NCBI GenBank assembly: GCA_032719365.1
Contig: CM064871.1
Coordinates: 68,063,586-68,127,585 of the forward strand
Reading direction: 5' to 3'
Length of the DNA: 64,000 bases
From: Prinsepia uniflora
Taxonomy: Eukaryota; Streptophyta; Magnoliopsida; Rosales; Rosaceae
Part shown: piece after piece, positions 60,738 through 64,000 of the stretch
Position numbering within the stretch: position 1 is the first letter of the stretch
How the letters are laid out: the number at the start of each line of letters is the position of its first letter
Notes under the pieces: generated by a model
Database searches by the model: none
The model's input: the letters and a program-made list of their open reading frames with translations, nothing else
Told to the model about the DNA's origin: nothing
Translations under genes and position numbers: made by a program

Positions 60738-62714
60738 ATGTGGAGAAAAGCTCTCACCTTGCTTCCACGCAGACCGTTTTCATCATCATCGTCATCATCT
60801 ACAATCCCAACCCACTATTCCTTCCTCCAGTCTTCAATCTTTGTCCTTACCAGGGACCCACCTCCCTTCCTGCAATCCCACTGTGACCTCCCAACCCCAC
60901 CCCCAAAAACCCTAACCCCAGACCACATAACCACCCTTGAGACCGCCCTCCACAAGTCCCTTATAACCCACAACACCGATGAGGCGTGGAAGTCTTTCAA
61001 GACCCTCACCGGCAGCTCCGCCTTCCCAAGTAAGTCCCTCACTAATTCTCTTATTACCCATTTGTCCTCGCTCGGAGACATTCACAATCTCAAGAGGGCT
61101 TTTGCTACAACAGTTTTTGTTGTGGAGAAAAACCCAAGTTTATTAGGCCATGAGACTGTTGGGATTGTATTGGATGCTATGAAATATGCCAATACGGCCG
61201 CCCCTGCTTTTGCTTTGATTAAAAGTTTGTTCAAGAGTAGATTTTTCTTGCCGTTTAGTGTGTGGGGCAATGTTCTCGTTGAAATTAGTAGGAAAAATGG
61301 TAACTTTGCTGCGTTTTTACGGGTTTTCCAAGAGAATTGTAGGATTGCTTTGGATGAGCAGTTGGAGCTGATGAAACCGGATTTGGCTGCTTGTAATGCA
61401 GCATTAGAGGGGTGTTGCCGTGAGCTTGAATCGGTGAGTGATGCCGAAAAAGTTGTTGAAACAATGGCCGTTTTGGGTGTTAGGCCTGATGAATCTAGTT
61501 TTGGTTTTCTTGCTTATTTGTATGCATTGAAGGGTCTTGAGGAAAAGATAACTGCGTTAGAGGGATTGATTGATGGGTTTGGTTTTTCAAAAAAGGCGGT
61601 GTTTCAGAGTAATTTGATTAATGGCTATGTCAAGTCAGGCAAATTAGAATCTGTTTCAGCTACTATTCTGCGTAGTCTGAAAGAAGAAGGTGGAGATGGT
61701 TTGATTTTGGGTGAAGAAACTTATTGTGAAGTTGTTAAAGTGTATCTTATGAATGCAAATTTGAAAGAGTTAGCAACTTTGATCATTGAAGCTCAAAAGT
61801 TAGAGTCTTCATCAGCTGTGGTCGATAGGTCGGTTGGGTACGGTATCCTTAATGCTTGTGTCAATATTGGAATGTCAGATAAGGCACACAGCATTCTTAA
61901 TGAAATGAATGCTCAGGGAGGTTCTTTGGGGCTTGGTGTGTATGTGCCAATTTTGAAGGCTTATTGCAAAGAGCATAGAACTGCTGAAGCCACTCAACTG
62001 GTCATGGATATTAGTAATTCCGGGCTTCAGTTGGATATGGGGACATATGATGCTCTTATAGAAGCATCCATGTCTAGTCAAGATTTTCAATCGGCTTTTT
62101 CGTTGTTTAGGGACATGAGAGAAGGAAGAATAGCCGACTTAAAGGGGAGTTACCTAACCATAATGACGGGTTTAATGGAGAATCATCGGCCAGAGTTAAT
62201 GGCTGCCTTCTTAGATGAGGTTGTTGAGGACCCGCGAGTTGAAGTGGGTACCCATGACTGGAATTCAATTGTTCATGCTTTTTGTAAAGCTGGGCGTCTA
62301 GAAGATGCGAGGAGGACTTTTAGAAGGATGGTATTCTTGCAGCACAAGCCTAATCAGCAGACATATTTAACGTTAATTAGTGGATATGTGTCTCTGGAGA
62401 AATATTTCTGTGTTCTGATGCTATGGCATGAACTGAAGAGAAATGTTTCGGTTGATGGAGGGAAAGGGATTAAATTTGACCACAACTTGGTTGATGCGTT
62501 CCTATATGCTCTTGTTAAGGGAGGCTTTTTTGATGCGGTAATGCAAGTTGTTGAGAAATCTCAAGAGATGAAAGTCTTTGTAGATAAGTGGAGGTACAAG
62601 CAGGCGTTCATGGAGACCCATAAGAAGCTTAAAATTGCAAAGTTGAGAAAGAGGAATTTCAGGAAAATGGAAGCACTTGTTGCTTTCAAGAATTGGGCTG
62701 GTCTGAATGCATGA
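60738..62714 (+). CDS. P-class pentatricopeptide repeat protein, intronless
   Basis: The frame from ATG 60738 (MWRKALTLLPRRPFSSSSSS) codes for 658 residues and has no intron. The N-terminus is Arg/Ser-rich with few acidic residues, a likely mitochondrial or plastid presequence. PPR-type helix pairs repeat along ~200-600, for example ACNAALEGCCRELES, VFQSNLINGYVKSGKLE, YGILNACVNIGMSDKAHSIL, VYVPILKAYCKEHRTAEAT, TYDALIEASMSSQDFQSAF, DWNSIVHAFCKAGRLEDARR and TYLTLISGYVSLEKYF. No E, DYW or SMR domain follows; the end is basic (KLRKRNFRKMEALVAFKNWA). PPR proteins bind organelle RNA and act in its processing, stability or translation. It resembles the At1g69290/At1g03100 group as I recall it; the RNA target is unknown. 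A GTG 27 bases upstream is in frame but was not used. Confidence 0.95.
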   Translation: MWRKALTLLPRRPFSSSSSSSTIPTHYSFLQSSIFVLTRDPPPFLQSHCDLPTPPPKTLTPDHITTLETALHKSLITHNTDEAWKSFKTLTGSSAFPSKSLTNSLITHLSSLGDIHNLKRAFATTVFVVEKNPSLLGHETVGIVLDAMKYANTAAPAFALIKSLFKSRFFLPFSVWGNVLVEISRKNGNFAAFLRVFQENCRIALDEQLELMKPDLAACNAALEGCCRELESVSDAEKVVETMAVLGVRPDESSFGFLAYLYALKGLEEKITALEGLIDGFGFSKKAVFQSNLINGYVKSGKLESVSATILRSLKEEGGDGLILGEETYCEVVKVYLMNANLKELATLIIEAQKLESSSAVVDRSVGYGILNACVNIGMSDKAHSILNEMNAQGGSLGLGVYVPILKAYCKEHRTAEATQLVMDISNSGLQLDMGTYDALIEASMSSQDFQSAFSLFRDMREGRIADLKGSYLTIMTGLMENHRPELMAAFLDEVVEDPRVEVGTHDWNSIVHAFCKAGRLEDARRTFRRMVFLQHKPNQQTYLTLISGYVSLEKYFCVLMLWHELKRNVSVDGGKGIKFDHNLVDAFLYALVKGGFFDAVMQVVEKSQEMKVFVDKWRYKQAFMETHKKLKIAKLRKRNFRKMEALVAFKNWAGLNA

Positions 62715-63545
62715 ACTCCGGCTGTGCTGGGAGAAAGTTCTGACAATTTTCATGTGCACCATGACTCCGGCGATCATATTTCTTTGAAGTGTTGCATGAT
62801 TGTCACGGATCACAAGAGCTCAAAAATCTGATCAGAGACTCACCAGTGTGAATAGAAAGAGGAACCTATAACGGAAGTTTGTGTGCCATCTACAACTAAA
62901 GATGTTGTAATTCGAGAAGACCAACTGGATAATTAACTGAGCTACATATTTTTCAGTTGGATTTCTCTTGGGTTGTTGTATAATAAAGACCCAAGCAAAG
63001 CAAAAGCCTGTCCTATTTTCGGCTCGTGACTGATACAGTGGAATGAAGAACTCCCTTGTTGTCCACACATATACAATGTAACCATTTCTTTTTCGTCCCA
63101 AATCATTTGGATTTCTGTAATTATTTAGCAATAATGGCCCGAATATTAATACTGAGTAACTTTGATTACAAGCAATCAATAATCAATTTAAGTTCACAAT
63201 TGCTTTGATTTTTTTGCAGTGAGATCATCTGCATCCCTGTTAAAGCTAACTCCTCCATCCTTGGTAGGGCTAACCCACCTGTCTTTTACTATTCTGGAGT
63301 TAATTGATTTCTGTCCTTTTCTAAACCCTTTTAAAAATGCAAGTTGCTTTGTAGCTTGAACACAGCTACACATCCCAAAAAAAAAAAGTTCTGCTTTTTA
63401 GGAAGGAAAAATTTGGAATAATGTTAAAACTTAAAAGTTACCCTCCACCGATACAGCACTTTCTCATGCCATGTGAAAATTGAAAAAACTCTTCTTGCAT
63501 TATTGTTGTTCTTTTCTTCATTCTGTAGAAACGCTTCTTCCACCT
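62715..63545. other. PPR 3' UTR and intergenic region
   Basis: No coding frame recognised. Contains a short A-run near 63378-63388. The promoter of the next gene should lie in the right half. Confidence 0.5.
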
Positions 63546-64000
63546 ATGTCATCTGCCTCAGAAACCTTCCTTCTTCTCATCCCCATTATTCTCTTGCTTC
63601 CCCTCCACACCGTCTCATCCCCTGTCATCAATGCAGGCCATGCCATCCCTATTACCGGCATGTGCCATGACATGTGCGGTACAATCCCAGTAAAATTCCC
63701 ATTTGGTACTGGATTTGGCTGTGGCCACCCTGACTTTGTTAGAAACATCAAATGCAGCTCAGGAATACTTCAGTTCTCCACGGGGACCGGCACCTACACC
63801 ATTTCCTCGATAGACTACAATACTAGCACCATCCTTGTCACAGACCCCCTTATGTCAACATGCTCCTCTATGGAAAACTCTGGAAGTTTTAGCCTTGACA
63901 AGGGCAGTCCTTTCACAATAAGGGAAGAAAACATCTTTGTCCTCCTTGGGTGCTCCACAACATCCCCTCTATTTGATCCAAATGAAGATTTATGTGATAC
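63546..64000 (+). CDS. Secreted/membrane protein with WAK-type galacturonan-binding domain (5' part)
   Basis: The frame is open from ATG 63546 to the window end (151 codons). Residues 1-25 (MSSASETFLLLIPIILLLPL) are a signal peptide. CHDMCGTIPVKFPFGTGFGC opens a GUB_WAK_bind domain: CGxIPVxFPFGT is its hallmark and the cysteines follow in the expected spacing. LVTDPLMSTCSSM and ENIFVLLGCST lie further on. Such domains face the cell wall in wall-associated kinases and related proteins and can bind pectin. The part that would show whether a transmembrane and kinase domain follow is outside the window, so it could be a WAK-like kinase or a kinase-less relative. Confidence 0.9.
   Translation, partial: MSSASETFLLLIPIILLLPLHTVSSPVINAGHAIPITGMCHDMCGTIPVKFPFGTGFGCGHPDFVRNIKCSSGILQFSTGTGTYTISSIDYNTSTILVTDPLMSTCSSMENSGSFSLDKGSPFTIREENIFVLLGCSTTSPLFDPNEDLCD

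Noticed and set aside
60815..61270. Minus-strand ORFs opposite the PPR gene
   Set aside because: Shadows of the strongly supported plus-strand coding frame.

Overview
The window is nuclear DNA from a flowering plant, most likely a eudicot. It carries intron-containing genes for plant-specific families (ureide permease, ROOT UV-B SENSITIVE/DUF647, a P-class PPR protein), a nuclear-type tRNA-Asn, and dense nests of Ty3-type LTR retrotransposons, hAT transposons and a plant L1-type LINE. Nothing in the sequence fixes the species.

Layout. 1-18511 is a nest of related long-LTR Ty3-type elements. It holds an element with a gag start (<1-75) whose 5' LTR (207-6086) is split by a solo LTR (1391-4686, TSD ATAAT), a second element (7255-13908), and a rearranged fold-back element (13931-18511, TSD CAGTG) split by another solo LTR (14808-17687, TSD ACCCA). 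Between the first two lies a ~120-bp degenerate copy of the erlin upstream region. 19852-22801 (+) is an intact eight-exon erlin-like SPFH gene. 23185-38988 is a decayed hAT transposon (transposase on the minus strand) whose BED-finger region is broken by a 10.3-kb LTR-element nest (26362-36670). 39198-50439 (+) is an L1-type LINE with 17-bp TSDs and a poly-A tail, itself broken by a truncated gag-bearing LTR element (41178-46237). A non-autonomous hAT element with 8-bp TSDs lies at 51206-52306.

The right end is the gene-rich part: a ureide permease (53607-55732, +), convergent with a complete 15-exon RUS3-like gene (56190-59602, -), then tRNA-Asn(GUU) (60366-60439, -), an intronless PPR gene (60738-62714, +), and the 5' part of a secreted protein with a WAK-type galacturonan-binding domain (63546->64000, +). 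These genes are unrelated in function and show no cluster logic.

The most unusual content is in the LTR family. Its LTRs are about 2.7-3.3 kb, end in a shared GACCCGTCCC-type inverted repeat, use an initiator tRNA-Met primer site and show no recognisable pol. Six copies carry a 26-bp near-palindrome about 500-525 bp from the LTR 5' end. The LTR bodies contain copy-specific tandem arrays of short hairpins, and one has a block of ten ACGTG cores plus two TGACGTCA sites. The family looks like a pol-less derivative of a Tekay/Del-like chromovirus lineage; that assignment is inference from the gag, PBS, polypurine tract and long LTRs.
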